Source: Nocardia carnea
GTDB lineage: Bacteria; Actinomycetota; Actinomycetes; Mycobacteriales; Mycobacteriaceae
DNA length: 37,407 nt
Assembly: GCF_029868855.1 (NCBI RefSeq)
Contig: NZ_JARWOV010000318.1
Span: forward strand, 1 to 37,407
Direction of reading: 5' to 3'
The notes below the pieces were generated by a model. It saw only the letters and a list, made by a program, of their open reading frames with translations, was not told the DNA's origin and made no database searches. The first letter of the stretch is position 1; the number at the start of each line of letters is the position of its first letter. The translations under genes and the position numbers were made by a program. This document shows, one piece after another, positions 7,431 to 15,238 of this stretch.

Positions 7431-7470
7431 CCCTCCCGCCGGGAGGTTCCGCCAGCACCGCAGGATTGAT

Positions 7471-9081
7471 ATGGCCAATAATTTCGCCGACCTGTTCGAA
7501 CATTCCGTCGATGCCATGCCCGATCGGATCGCACTGATCGAACAGGGCCGGCGCATCACCTACCGCGAGCTGGACGAGCGGGCCAACCGGCTGGCCCACC
7601 ATCTCGCCTCGGTGGGCGTCGGACGCGGAACCCACGTCGGGTTCCAGATGCACAACAGCATCGATACGATGCAAACGCTGATCGCCTGTTTCAAACTGGC
7701 GGCGGCCCCGGTGAACATCAACTTCCGGTACGGGCCGGAGGAACTCGCCTACCTCTACGACAACGCCGACCTCGAACACCTCGTGTACCACGCCTGCTAC
7801 GGGGAGGCGGTGCGCGCGGCCGCGCAACGATCGCCGCGGTTGAGATACCTGCTGTGCGCCGCGGACGACCGGACGGCGGCGGACAACGGAGTGGACTGCC
7901 TGGCCGAGGTCACCGAGGCCGCGCCCGCGACCCGCCCCGAGGTCGGCCGCACCGCCGACGACCGGTTCATCATGTACACCGGCGGCACCACCGGTATGCC
8001 CAAGGGTGTGTTGTGGCGGCAGGAGGATATGTGGCGGGTCCTCGGCGGGGGAATCGACTTCTACAGCAATGAACCCGTCACCGACGAATACCAGCAATCC
8101 CGCACCGGCGCGGCCGGCGAACCCTCCACCTGGCTGATCCTGCCGCCGCTGATGCATCTGGCGGCGATGATGCCCACCTTCATCGCATTGTGGTCCGGGA
8201 ACTGCGTGATCTTCGAACCTCGCTTCGACCCGGCGCGCGTCTGGCAGACGGTGGCTGCCGAACGCCCCGGCGTCATGGTGATCACCGGCGACGCCATGGC
8301 CCGGCCGCTGATCGACTCCTATCGCGCCACCCCCGTGGACACCACCGGCCTGTTCATGATCGCCTCCGGTGCGGCACTGCTCACCCAGGCCACGAAGAAC
8401 GACCTGCTGGACCTCATCCCGAATCTGTTCGTCTCCGATTCCATCGGATCCTCCGAAACCGGTTTCGGCGGGATCGGTTTCGCGCAACGCGACGCCGACC
8501 CCGCCCGAAAACCGCGGGTCTCGATCGGACGCGGCGCGGCGGTCGTCGACGACGACGGCCGGCCCGTACAGCCCGGGGAAGAGGGCTGGCTGGCGAAAAC
8601 CGGGGCGGTACCGCTGGGTTACTACAAGGACGAGGCCAAGTCCGCGAAACTGTTCAAAACGGTCGACGGTGAACGAATCGTCGTCACCGACGACCGGGCG
8701 ATCCTGGAGGACGACGGCACCATCAGCCTGATCGGTCGCGGCAATATGGTCGTCAACACCGGCGGGGAGAAAGTATTCGCCGAAGAGGTAGAGGGTGTGG
8801 TGAAGGCCCATCCCGCCGTTTACGACGCGACGGTGATCGGGATCGACCATCCACGCTGGGGTCAGCAGGTGGCCGCGGTGGTGAGTCTGTCGGCCGCTGC
8901 GGGCGGTGTGCTCGACCTGCCCGACCTGCAGAGCCATGTCCGGAATCATCTCGCCGGATACAAGGTCCCGCGCGCGATCTGGGTCACGGAGGCGGTAACC
9001 CGTTCTCCCAGCGGGAAACCCGACTACACATGGGCTCGGAAGTACGCGGCGGATCGCGCGCCCGACTACCGCGCCGACTGA
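7471..9081 (+). CDS. FadD19-like acyl-CoA synthetase (AMP-forming)
   Basis: A 536-residue ANL-superfamily ligase that activates a carboxylic acid to its CoA thioester through an acyl-adenylate. Visible motifs are the P-loop YTGGTTGMPKGVLWR (near residue 169), the adenine-site block SDSIGSSETGFGG, the hinge/A8 region NTGGEKVFAEEVE and the C-terminal catalytic Lys in SPSGKPDYTWA. Several stretches, such as DSIGSSETGFGG and GQQVAAVV, read like mycobacterial FadD19 (from memory), the ligase for C24-branched steroid side chains. Length and order also fit that family. The ATG at 7471 follows AGGA. It is the last gene of the ferredoxin operon, with a hairpin at 9103-9133 after it. A steroid or terpenoid acid substrate is inferred from family and the KstR-like box. 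Confidence 0.85.
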   Translation: MANNFADLFEHSVDAMPDRIALIEQGRRITYRELDERANRLAHHLASVGVGRGTHVGFQMHNSIDTMQTLIACFKLAAAPVNINFRYGPEELAYLYDNADLEHLVYHACYGEAVRAAAQRSPRLRYLLCAADDRTAADNGVDCLAEVTEAAPATRPEVGRTADDRFIMYTGGTTGMPKGVLWRQEDMWRVLGGGIDFYSNEPVTDEYQQSRTGAAGEPSTWLILPPLMHLAAMMPTFIALWSGNCVIFEPRFDPARVWQTVAAERPGVMVITGDAMARPLIDSYRATPVDTTGLFMIASGAALLTQATKNDLLDLIPNLFVSDSIGSSETGFGGIGFAQRDADPARKPRVSIGRGAAVVDDDGRPVQPGEEGWLAKTGAVPLGYYKDEAKSAKLFKTVDGERIVVTDDRAILEDDGTISLIGRGNMVVNTGGEKVFAEEVEGVVKAHPAVYDATVIGIDHPRWGQQVAAVVSLSAAAGGVLDLPDLQSHVRNHLAGYKVPRAIWVTEAVTRSPSGKPDYTWARKYAADRAPDYRAD

Positions 9082-9533
9082 TCGTAGACGGCACGGGACC
9101 CTCCCCCGGAATGGAGACCGCATTCCTCGGGGCGCCGGTGCCGATCTGGTCGGCGCGCCGCGAGGCAGGGGCGCCACCGCGAGCGAACTGCCGGTGGCAC
9201 AGCGGACGCGAACTCGCGGCTCCGGTTCACGTCCGAAGCCGGATCGTCCCGCGCCACGCCTGGTCTCGGGCTACCGCAGCGGCCGGGCCCACCACTGCGC
9301 GGGGCCGATTGGGGACAAAGTGCCGACCACCCGGTCCGCCGTGCGCAACGAGACCGGCGAGTATCACGCCCGCGGCGGTGGCGCCGAGGAGGCTGATGCC
9401 GGCAGTTCGGCGCTCAGGCAGGTGGCCAGGGAGGTCACCTCGACACATCCGTGCCCGGTAATTCGATCACACAGCGTGGCTGTCGAATCGCCGGAACCGG
9501 TCACGGCAGCGAACGCGGTACCGCCGGCCCTGG
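9082..9533. other. Convergent intergenic region with one weak membrane ORF
   Basis: About 450 bases between the FadD19-like gene (+) and the WYL regulator (-). Apart from the hairpin at 9103-9133 I see no secure gene. On the minus strand, 9448-9227 encodes 73 residues with one hydrophobic stretch (ISLLGATAAGVILAGLVAHG) and GC-rich third positions, but it has no clear ribosome site and no family resemblance I can name. It could be a remnant or chance. Confidence 0.35.
9103..9133 (+). terminator. Hairpin after the FadD19-like gene
   Basis: CCCCGGAATG and CATTCC-TC-GGGG can pair with a 2-base bulge, starting about 20 bases after the FadD19-like stop codon. There is no T tract. It is a plausible end for the ferredoxin operon. 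Confidence 0.35.
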
Positions 9534-10517
9534 TCAGCGTTCCGGATCTGGTTCCGGTGCCTTCGTCGCACCGGCCCGGGCGAGCCGTCGGGCCAGGGTG
9601 TGGCACCGGGCCGCCAGTTCCGGCGGGTCGAGCACCTCGAACTCGTGCCCGAGCAGTAGTACGTGGGCGAGCACGCGATCGAGATCGCCGGCGCCGCTGA
9701 CCAGTTCGCAGTGATCGCTGCCGCGTGGTCGTATCACGGCCGCGGCCGCCGGGACCTGGTCGCGGACGGTCTCGGCGGGTGCGTGGACGAGAAACCGCGC
9801 GCTGTGCGGGTAGGCCCGGCTCGCCACGCCCTCCTGTACGTACGTGGCGGCGTCGGGGGCGGGTCGCGGACGGAAACGCCAGGTGCGCGCGGTCACCGCG
9901 GTCATCCTGTCGACGCGGAAGATGCGCCAGTCGTCGCGGTCCAGGTCGTAGGCAAGCAGGTACCAGCGCCGGTCCGAGGCGACCAGGCGGTACGGTTCGA
10001 CCCGCCGGCGTGTGCCCCGGCCCGCGGACGGATAGTCGAAACCTGCCTCGACCTCGTCGCGACAGGCCCGGGCCAGCGTCATCAGAGCTTCGGCGTCGGC
10101 GGACGGGCGGCCGGTACCGAAGGACTCCACCGAGCCGGCGAGTGTGCGTACTTCCTGCCGCAGCCGGGTGGGTAGGACCCGGTCGATTTTGGTCAGTGCC
10201 CGTAGTGCGGCATCGCCGGTGCTCGCGCCGCCCGCACCCACGAGCAGCGAAACCGCGGTGGCGATCGCTTCTTCGTCGTCGAGCAGCAGCGGCGGCAGAT
10301 CCTGCCCCGGGCCGAGCCGGTACCCGCCACCGACCCCCTGACCCGCGTACACGGGGTAACCGAGCGCGCGCAGCCGCTCGACATCGCGCCGGATCGTGCG
10401 CGGGGTGACCCGCAGCCGATCGGCGAGTTCGGGACCGGTCCACACCCGGCGCTGCTGCAACAGGCCGAGCAGGGTGAGCACCCGCTCGGTCGTACTCCGA
10501 TCGTCACGTTCCGCCAC
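9534..10517 (-). CDS. WYL-domain transcriptional regulator (DeoR/YafY type)
   Basis: A 327-residue regulator. Residues 8-60 form a winged helix (RVLTLLGLLQQRRVWTGPEL, then VTPRTIRRDVERLRALGYPV, GQGVGGGYRLG), followed by a helical linker and a WYL domain with VEPYRLVASDRRWYLLAYD and WRIFRVDRM around residues 170-205. WYL domains bind small ligands or nucleic acid and switch DNA binding. It is divergent from the DinB-VOC pair with 62 bases between start codons, the usual layout for a local regulator of those genes. The C-terminal WCX-like part ends in a Pro/Glu-rich tail. The ATG at 10517 is the natural start; no longer in-frame option is convincing. Confidence 0.87.
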   Translation of the reverse strand: MAERDDRSTTERVLTLLGLLQQRRVWTGPELADRLRVTPRTIRRDVERLRALGYPVYAGQGVGGGYRLGPGQDLPPLLLDDEEAIATAVSLLVGAGGASTGDAALRALTKIDRVLPTRLRQEVRTLAGSVESFGTGRPSADAEALMTLARACRDEVEAGFDYPSAGRGTRRRVEPYRLVASDRRWYLLAYDLDRDDWRIFRVDRMTAVTARTWRFRPRPAPDAATYVQEGVASRAYPHSARFLVHAPAETVRDQVPAAAAVIRPRGSDHCELVSGAGDLDRVLAHVLLLGHEFEVLDPPELAARCHTLARRLARAGATKAPEPDPER

Positions 10518-10579
10518 ACAGTCCAGCTTTCCAGAGATAGCGGACCGATCCTGTCCGCCATAGGTGCCAGGGTGGCGTC

Positions 10580-11167
10580 ATGGACACCGACACACTCGAC
10601 TGGAATCGGACCTTGCGCGAGCAGGTCGAGTTCCACTGGAACCATCAGCTCCGCGACCGGCTGCACGACCTCACCGATGAGGAGTACTTCTGGTCGCCGG
10701 TGCCGGGAGCCTGGAGCGTGCGCCCCCGCGGCACCTCGTCCGCGCCGATTCAGGCCGGCACCGGGGAGTTCACCATCGACTACGGGTTTCCGGAGCCGGA
10801 TCCCGCACCGTTCACCACCATCGCCTGGCGGCTCGGGCACGTCATCGTCGGCGTGCTCGCCGCCCGCAACGCGGCGCATTTCGGTGCGCCCGCCGCATCC
10901 TATGAATCCTGGGAGTACGCCGGTGACGCGAAAACGGCATTCGACCAGCTCGAAGCCCAGCTGGGGACCTGGCTGGACGGTGTGCGAGGGCTCGGTGACG
11001 CCGCGCTGGCCGTCCCGGTCGGCCCGAAAGAGCCCTACCCGGACGCGCCCATGGCCGACCTGGTGCTTCATATTCACCGGGAACTGATCCACCATCTGTC
11101 CGAAGTCTGCCTGCTGCGCGACCTCTACCTGCACACCCACCCTGCTACGAACGGAGAACCCCGATGA
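10580..11167 (+). CDS. DinB-family protein
   Basis: A 195-residue four-helix-bundle protein of the DinB/YfiT superfamily. The three metal-binding histidine sites are visible: EFHWNHQLRDRL in helix 1, AWRLGHVIVGVLAARN in helix 2 and the HIHRELIHHLSEV run in the last helix. Such proteins bind a divalent metal and include bacillithiol- and mycothiol-dependent S-transferases; since this organism has mycothiol (mshC is in the window), a thiol transferase role is possible but unproven. The stop overlaps the ATG of the VOC gene (ATGA), so the two are co-translated, and the WYL regulator diverges from them. Confidence 0.85.
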   Translation: MDTDTLDWNRTLREQVEFHWNHQLRDRLHDLTDEEYFWSPVPGAWSVRPRGTSSAPIQAGTGEFTIDYGFPEPDPAPFTTIAWRLGHVIVGVLAARNAAHFGAPAASYESWEYAGDAKTAFDQLEAQLGTWLDGVRGLGDAALAVPVGPKEPYPDAPMADLVLHIHRELIHHLSEVCLLRDLYLHTHPATNGEPR

Positions 11168-11625
11168 GCCGCGATATCCAGATCACCTTCGACGCCCACG
11201 ATCCGCGGGCGCTGTCGACCTTTTGGCGCGATGTCCTGGGTTACGTCCATCCCGGACCGCCGGGAGCCCCGTTGCCCGAGGGCGCCGACCCGCTGGCCGC
11301 GTGGGACGAGTTCCTCGCCGGGATCGGTGTGCCACCCGATCAGCGCAATACCCGGTCGGCCATCGAGGATCCGGACGGCCGCGGTCCGCGCGTTTTCTTC
11401 CAGCAGGTGCCGGAAGACAAGGTGGCCAAGAACCGCGTGCACCTCGATGTCCGGGCGGCCCCCGGATTGCAGGGCGACGAGCGGATGGCGGCGCTCGAGG
11501 CGGAATGCGAGCGATTGGTCGCACTGGGCGCGACCCGGATGAAGCGGTTCGAACCGAACCCGCCGATGGAAAGCGGATTCATCGTGATGGCCGACCCCGA
11601 GGGCAACGAGTTCTGCCTGGACTGA
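11164..11625 (+). CDS. VOC-family (glyoxalase-like) protein
   Basis: A 153-residue vicinal-oxygen-chelate protein. Paired beta-alpha-beta modules are visible: ITFDAHDPRALSTFWRDVLGY at the start and RVHLDVRA with the closing DPEGNEFCLD at the end, including the typical His and Glu metal ligands. Members are glyoxalases, dioxygenases, antibiotic-binding or thiol-transfer proteins. Overlap with the DinB gene (ATGA) makes a two-gene operon, possibly for detoxifying electrophiles or a drug. A hairpin at 11681-11702 follows. Confidence 0.85.
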   Translation: MSRDIQITFDAHDPRALSTFWRDVLGYVHPGPPGAPLPEGADPLAAWDEFLAGIGVPPDQRNTRSAIEDPDGRGPRVFFQQVPEDKVAKNRVHLDVRAAPGLQGDERMAALEAECERLVALGATRMKRFEPNPPMESGFIVMADPEGNEFCLD

Positions 11626-11680
11626 TCCGGCGCGGTCTCATCCGCACGTAGCCGGAAGGGATATGCGGCGCCTTTCGGGG

Positions 11681-11702
11681 CCCGGCGCGGTCGGGCGCCG
11701 GG
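11681..11702 (+). terminator. GC-rich hairpin after the DinB-VOC operon
   Basis: CCCGGCGC (11681-11688) and GCGCCGGG (11695-11702) form a perfect 8-bp stem with a 6-base loop, 56 bases after the VOC stop codon. No T tract follows. The rest of 11626-11900 holds no gene I can support. Confidence 0.45.
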
Positions 11703-11900
11703 TCAAACGAGGCGGATGTGCACGGCGGATGAGGTTCGGGGCCATGAGCATTCGCCATCTCGGGGTGCAGCGAATGCTGTGGTATCCGCGTTCACCGAGG
11801 CGACCCGGTGTTCGCGCTGCCGCGACGACAGCAGGCCCGCATGCGGTGCGCTGGACCACCACCGGGTGATCCGCATGTTGCGCGGCGGGGCGGTATGCAC

Positions 11901-11928
11901 TAATACTTAGCCTTGTGGCTAAGTATTA
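11901..11928. promoter_or_regulatory. Perfect operator palindrome over the ArsR gene start
   Basis: A 28-bp perfect palindrome: the arm TAATACTTAGCC (11901-11912), spacer TTGT, and the complementary arm GGCTAAGTATTA (11917-11928). The ArsR GTG start (11915) lies inside it, and TAATACT can serve as a -10 element, so a bound dimer would block both polymerase and, in a leaderless transcript, the initiation site. It is most likely the autoregulatory site of the ArsR protein encoded next. Confidence 0.7.
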
Positions 11929-12259
11929 CGGCGTGTTGGATGACGTATTCGCCGCCCTTGCGGACCCGTCGCGACGCGCAGTGGTCCAGCGTCTCGGGTC
12001 CGGCCCGGCGAGTGTCGGTGAGCTCGCCGAATCGGCGCCGATCACCTTGCCGTCGTTCCTGAAACACATTCGCGTCCTGGAAGCCAGCGGGCTGATCCGA
12101 ACGACCAAAACCGGCCGGGTACGGCACTGCGAACTCGATCGGGAACGGTTCGCACTGGTCGACGACTGGCTTGCCGAACAGCGCCGCATCTGGGAGGGCC
12201 GCACCGACCGGCTCGAGAATTTCCTCACCGCAAACAAGGAGTCGCCTGATGAATCCTGA
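11915..12259 (+). CDS. ArsR-family winged-helix repressor
   Basis: A 114-residue winged-helix protein. The pattern DDVFAALADPSRRAVVQRLGSG followed by SVGELAESAPITLPSFLKHIRVLEASGLI and the wing KTGRVRHCEL is that of the ArsR/SmtB family; no metal-binding Cys pair (CxC) is present, so it is likely of the non-metal subgroup that pairs with SRPBCC proteins. GTG at 11915 gives the usual N-terminus MAKYYGVLDD; there is no ribosome site before it, so a leaderless mRNA is likely. It overlaps the SRPBCC gene by 11 bases and is followed by a DHFR-like gene. It probably represses its own three-gene operon through the palindrome at 11901-11928. Confidence 0.88.
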   Translation: MAKYYGVLDDVFAALADPSRRAVVQRLGSGPASVGELAESAPITLPSFLKHIRVLEASGLIRTTKTGRVRHCELDRERFALVDDWLAEQRRIWEGRTDRLENFLTANKESPDES

Positions 12260-12725
12260 TCTCGATCTCACCGTCCACCGCGTCATCCGGGCGCCCCGTA
12301 CCGGCGTGTGGAACGCCTGGACCGATGCCGACAGCCTGGCACGGTGGTGGCTTCCCGCGCCGACCCTGTGTCGCGTCGAAAGACTCGAACTCCGGCCCGC
12401 GGGCGCATTCGTCACCAGGATGAGCGACGACGGCACGGAGTTCGTTCCCCACCTGGACGCCTGCTTCCTGTTGGTCGAGGAATACGAACGCCTCGTATTC
12501 ACCAACGCGCTCGACAGCGGCTGGCGTCCGGCCGCGCCTGCCCCGGTTCCGATGACCGCCGAGATCACCCTGCGCGATCACCCCGACGGCACCGACTATC
12601 GAGTCCTCGTCCGCCACGGCGACCCGGCCGCCCGGGCCCGGCACGAAGAGCTGGGCTTCGCTCACGGGTGGGGGACGGTCACCGATCAACTCGCCCGGCT
12701 GGCCGAAAGCGAGGTCAGGGCATGA
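12249..12725 (+). CDS. SRPBCC (AHSA1-like) domain protein
   Basis: A 158-residue protein with the START/Bet v1-like helix-grip fold: the opening LTVHRVIRAPRTGVWNAWTD, the WWLPAPTL motif and the last helix GWGTVTDQLARLAES are the usual landmarks. Such proteins carry a hydrophobic pocket and are common partners of small ArsR repressors in actinobacteria; their ligands are mostly unknown. The ATG at 12249 follows AAGGAG at good spacing and lies inside the last codons of the ArsR gene. The TGA overlaps the next ATG (ATGA). Confidence 0.87.
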   Translation: MNPDLDLTVHRVIRAPRTGVWNAWTDADSLARWWLPAPTLCRVERLELRPAGAFVTRMSDDGTEFVPHLDACFLLVEEYERLVFTNALDSGWRPAAPAPVPMTAEITLRDHPDGTDYRVLVRHGDPAARARHEELGFAHGWGTVTDQLARLAESEVRA

Positions 12726-13348
12726 AACTGGTACTGACCGAGTTCATCACCCTGGATGGAGTGAGCCAGGGACCGGGCTCACCGGCCGAGGACACCAGCG
12801 ACGGATTCGGTCACGGTGGCTGGCTGGTGCCGTATCTGGACGAGTTGTTCGTCCGGCGCACCTCCGGATGGCTCGATGCCGCCGATGGACTTCTGCTCGG
12901 TCGCCGCACCTACGAGGCGTTCGCCCGCGACTGGCCCGCGATCACCGATCCCCGAGATCCGTTCACCGTGCGGATGAACGCGCTGCCGAAATACGTGGTG
13001 TCCAACACTCTGACAGCGGGCAGCTGGAACCCGACGACGCTGCTGCCCGGCGACCCGATCGATACTGTCGCCGAGCTGAAGAACCGGCCGGGCCGCGAAC
13101 TACAGATCCACGGCAGCGCGCGTCTCGGCGATCATCTACTTTCCGCCGGACTCGTCGATATCGTCCGGCTCGCCGTCGCCCCGGCCGTGCTACGAACGGG
13201 TCGGCAACTGCTCGCCGGCACCGGTGCGACCACCGGCCTTCGGCTCATCCGCCACGAGGCCACCGACCGCGGCCTGCTCCTGCTCGAATACGAGGTGTGC
13301 GGGCCGGCACCCCGTGCGGAATTCGACGGGGTCGCCCAGTTCGCCTGA
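12722..13348 (+). CDS. DHFR-like (RibD C-terminal domain) reductase
   Basis: A 208-residue protein of the dihydrofolate-reductase/RibD_C superfamily: MKLVLTEFITLDGVSQGPG at the start, then LLLGRRTYEAF and the nucleotide-binding pattern LQIHGSARLGDHLLSAGLVD near residue 127, then the closing strand GLLLLEYEV. These proteins bind NADPH; stand-alone versions of about 190-210 residues are common and mostly uncharacterised. It is the third gene of the ArsR operon, with ATGA overlap. It could reduce a small molecule bound or delivered by the SRPBCC protein. No riboflavin deaminase domain is present, so it is not RibD proper. Confidence 0.85.
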   Translation: MKLVLTEFITLDGVSQGPGSPAEDTSDGFGHGGWLVPYLDELFVRRTSGWLDAADGLLLGRRTYEAFARDWPAITDPRDPFTVRMNALPKYVVSNTLTAGSWNPTTLLPGDPIDTVAELKNRPGRELQIHGSARLGDHLLSAGLVDIVRLAVAPAVLRTGRQLLAGTGATTGLRLIRHEATDRGLLLLEYEVCGPAPRAEFDGVAQFA

Positions 13349-13459
13349 ACCCCGGCTCCACACAAACCGTTGGGATGCGCGCACATCGAAATGTTCGCGG
13401 CGTCTTCCGAGCCCGGTTCTCTCCGGCCCCGACCATCACCAGCTGCAAGGATCGTGAGG

Positions 13460-14134
13460 TCAGTTCACCGGCGTTTCGGCGGATGGGGCGACCCGTTCGA
13501 GGATGCGGAGGGAACTGGTGGCCGAGACCTCGCGGAATTCGCCGCTGTCGAGGGCGCGACGGTAGATACCGTAGGGAGCTTGCCCGCCGTCGGCCGGGTC
13601 GGGGAACACATCGTGGATGGCGAGGCCGCCGCCGGGCACGACCCATTTGGCCCAGCCGCGGTAGTCGCGGTCGGCGGCTTCCTCGGTGTGACCACCGTCG
13701 ATGAACAGGAATTCGATCGGGGTGCGCCAGGTGGCCGCGACGCGCGCGGAGGCGCCGACGATCGCGATCACGGTATCGCTCAGGCCCGCGGTGTCGATGG
13801 TGTGCCGGAATCGGGGCAGGGTGTCGAAGCGGCCGGTCACCGGGTCGACCAGGGAGGTGTCGTGGTATTCCCAGCCGGGCTGGTGCTCTTCGGAGCCGTG
13901 GTGGTGGTCGACGGTGAACACGACCCCGTCTTTCGCGCGGGCGGCGGCGCCCAGCAGTATCGCGGATTTGCCGCAGTACGTGCCGATTTCGGTGATCACC
14001 CCGCCGCGGCAGTACTGCACCGCGGCCGCGTGCAGGGCCCGGCCCTCGTCCTCCGGCATGAACCCGGTGGCGCGGCGGGCGTGGTCGAACAGCTGCTCGT
14101 CGGTCAGCGGTGCGGTGGGGGCTGGGGCAGTCAT
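13460..14134 (-). CDS. Class I SAM-dependent methyltransferase (Methyltransf_24 type)
   Basis: A 224-residue methyltransferase. Motif I is VITEIGTYCGKSAILLGAAA near residue 46, the acidic strand end is FTVDHHHGSEEHQPG, and the region FLFIDGGHTEEAADRDY plus VVPGGGLAIHDVF is the metal/acceptor-site half typical of the Methyltransf_24 and O-methyltransferase groups, where Asp and His bind a divalent ion. The ATG at 14134 is preceded by only a distant GGAAGAG; a longer frame upstream runs into the divergent promoter and is less likely. It faces the TetR gene across a 118-base promoter with direct repeats. I suspect it belongs with the glycosyltransferase pathway at the window start, but that is speculative. 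Confidence 0.8.
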   Translation of the reverse strand: MTAPAPTAPLTDEQLFDHARRATGFMPEDEGRALHAAAVQYCRGGVITEIGTYCGKSAILLGAAARAKDGVVFTVDHHHGSEEHQPGWEYHDTSLVDPVTGRFDTLPRFRHTIDTAGLSDTVIAIVGASARVAATWRTPIEFLFIDGGHTEEAADRDYRGWAKWVVPGGGLAIHDVFPDPADGGQAPYGIYRRALDSGEFREVSATSSLRILERVAPSAETPVN

Positions 14135-14179
14135 CGCAGGTGTGGTCTCTCTTCCGCAGTTCACGTCCGGCACGCGGTG

Positions 14180-14242
14180 ACCGACACTACTCGCCCCGGG
14201 TGGCCGGGGAGTCGGTTGATCCGGTACCGCACCGACACTACT
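14180..14242. promoter_or_regulatory. Two 12-bp direct repeats in a divergent promoter
   Basis: ACCGACACTACT occurs at 14180-14191 and again at 14231-14242, 51 bases apart, close to five turns of the helix. Both lie between the methyltransferase gene (-) and the TetR gene (+), and the second overlaps the TACTAT element (14239-14244) placed 8 bases before the TetR ATG. Regulator binding on one face is the likely meaning; the protein is unknown, with the TetR encoded next as first candidate. Confidence 0.5.
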
Positions 14243-14252
14243 ATCTAGACAC

Positions 14253-14831
14253 ATGTCCGAAGGCGATTCCAGAATTCTCGAGGCCACCCGGCGCCGGCTG
14301 AGCGGAAAGCAGGCGGACACTGTCGACAAGCTCACCAGAGCGGCCATGGAAGTGCTCTCGCGGGAAGGTTTCGCCGGGCTCACCGTCCGGATGGTCGCCG
14401 GCGCCGCCGGCGTGGGCACCGCCACCGCCTACACCTACTTCTCCTCGAAGGAGCATCTGGTCGCGGAGATCTTCTGGCGCCGGCTGCGGTCGTCGGAGAC
14501 GCCGGTCAGCGAAGACACCGATCCCACGGTGCGGGTGCTGGCCGAACTACGCGGAATCGCGCTGCTGGTGGCCGACGAACAGGAACTGTCGGGCGCGGTG
14601 ACCAGCGCCCTGCTGGGCCGGGATCCGGATGTCCAGCATCTGCGCACCCGCATCGGGGTGGAGATCCGGCACCGCCTCACCCGCGCGCTGGAACCGGAGG
14701 CCGATCCCGAAACCGTGGAATCGCTGGAATTGCTGTACGCGGGGGCGCTGGTCCGCGCCGGGATGGGATACGAGTCCTATGCCGATATCGCCGACCGACT
14801 GGAGCGCGCCGCCTTGCTCGTCCTGAAGTAA
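14253..14831 (+). CDS. TetR/AcrR-family transcriptional regulator
   Basis: A 192-residue TetR protein. The DNA-binding domain is residues 24-73: LTRAAMEVLSREGFAGLTVR, MVAGAAGVGTATAYTYF and SSKEHLVAEIF, the standard helix-turn-helix followed by the hydrophobic ligand domain. The ATG at 14253 sits inside AGACACATGTCC, the same 12-mer found at the ferredoxin promoter (5213-5224); TACTAT 8 bases upstream suggests a leaderless start. It diverges from a methyltransferase gene with repeated sites between them, so autoregulation plus control of that gene is likely, and control of the ferredoxin locus is possible. The ligand is unknown. Confidence 0.88.
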   Translation: MSEGDSRILEATRRRLSGKQADTVDKLTRAAMEVLSREGFAGLTVRMVAGAAGVGTATAYTYFSSKEHLVAEIFWRRLRSSETPVSEDTDPTVRVLAELRGIALLVADEQELSGAVTSALLGRDPDVQHLRTRIGVEIRHRLTRALEPEADPETVESLELLYAGALVRAGMGYESYADIADRLERAALLVLK

Positions 14832-15238
14832 CCTGGCCGGCGCGACCACGGGCTCTGCGTGCCAGACCGGAGGGTCCGGGTTCTGGTCGGCACCGGCCGC
14901 GGTCCCGCGACATGGGGCGGTCATGACTCTCTGCCGTCCGGAATCGCGGCGTGCGTGGGTTTCTTCGCGGCATGCGCCCACCACCGACGCGAGTTCGGCA
15001 TCGACAGAGTCGGCTTTACGTCTCCCGACGGCGCCCAGTGTGAAGTGGGTCCGGTCGAGCGCGCACTCCAGACCGGGGCCCGAGCTGCCAGGGATAGAAA
15101 AGTAGTTGCGCAGCCGCGAGTACGCCGGTGCGCAACCGGCAGATACAAGCCGCTACTCGGCGAAAGCGATCTGAACCGGTAAAGGAGTGCTCGACGCCGA
15201 GCAGTCGTGACACCTCGGAGGGCGGTGACTCTACCGTG
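14832..15238. other. Intergenic region without a supported gene
   Basis: About 400 bases between the TetR gene (+) and the secreted-protein gene (-). Open frames here lack ribosome sites and resemble no family. At the right edge GGTGAC (15224-15229) and GTCACC (15238-15243) form a 6-bp stem that may be a terminator for the minus-strand gene. I see no RNA gene. Confidence 0.5.
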
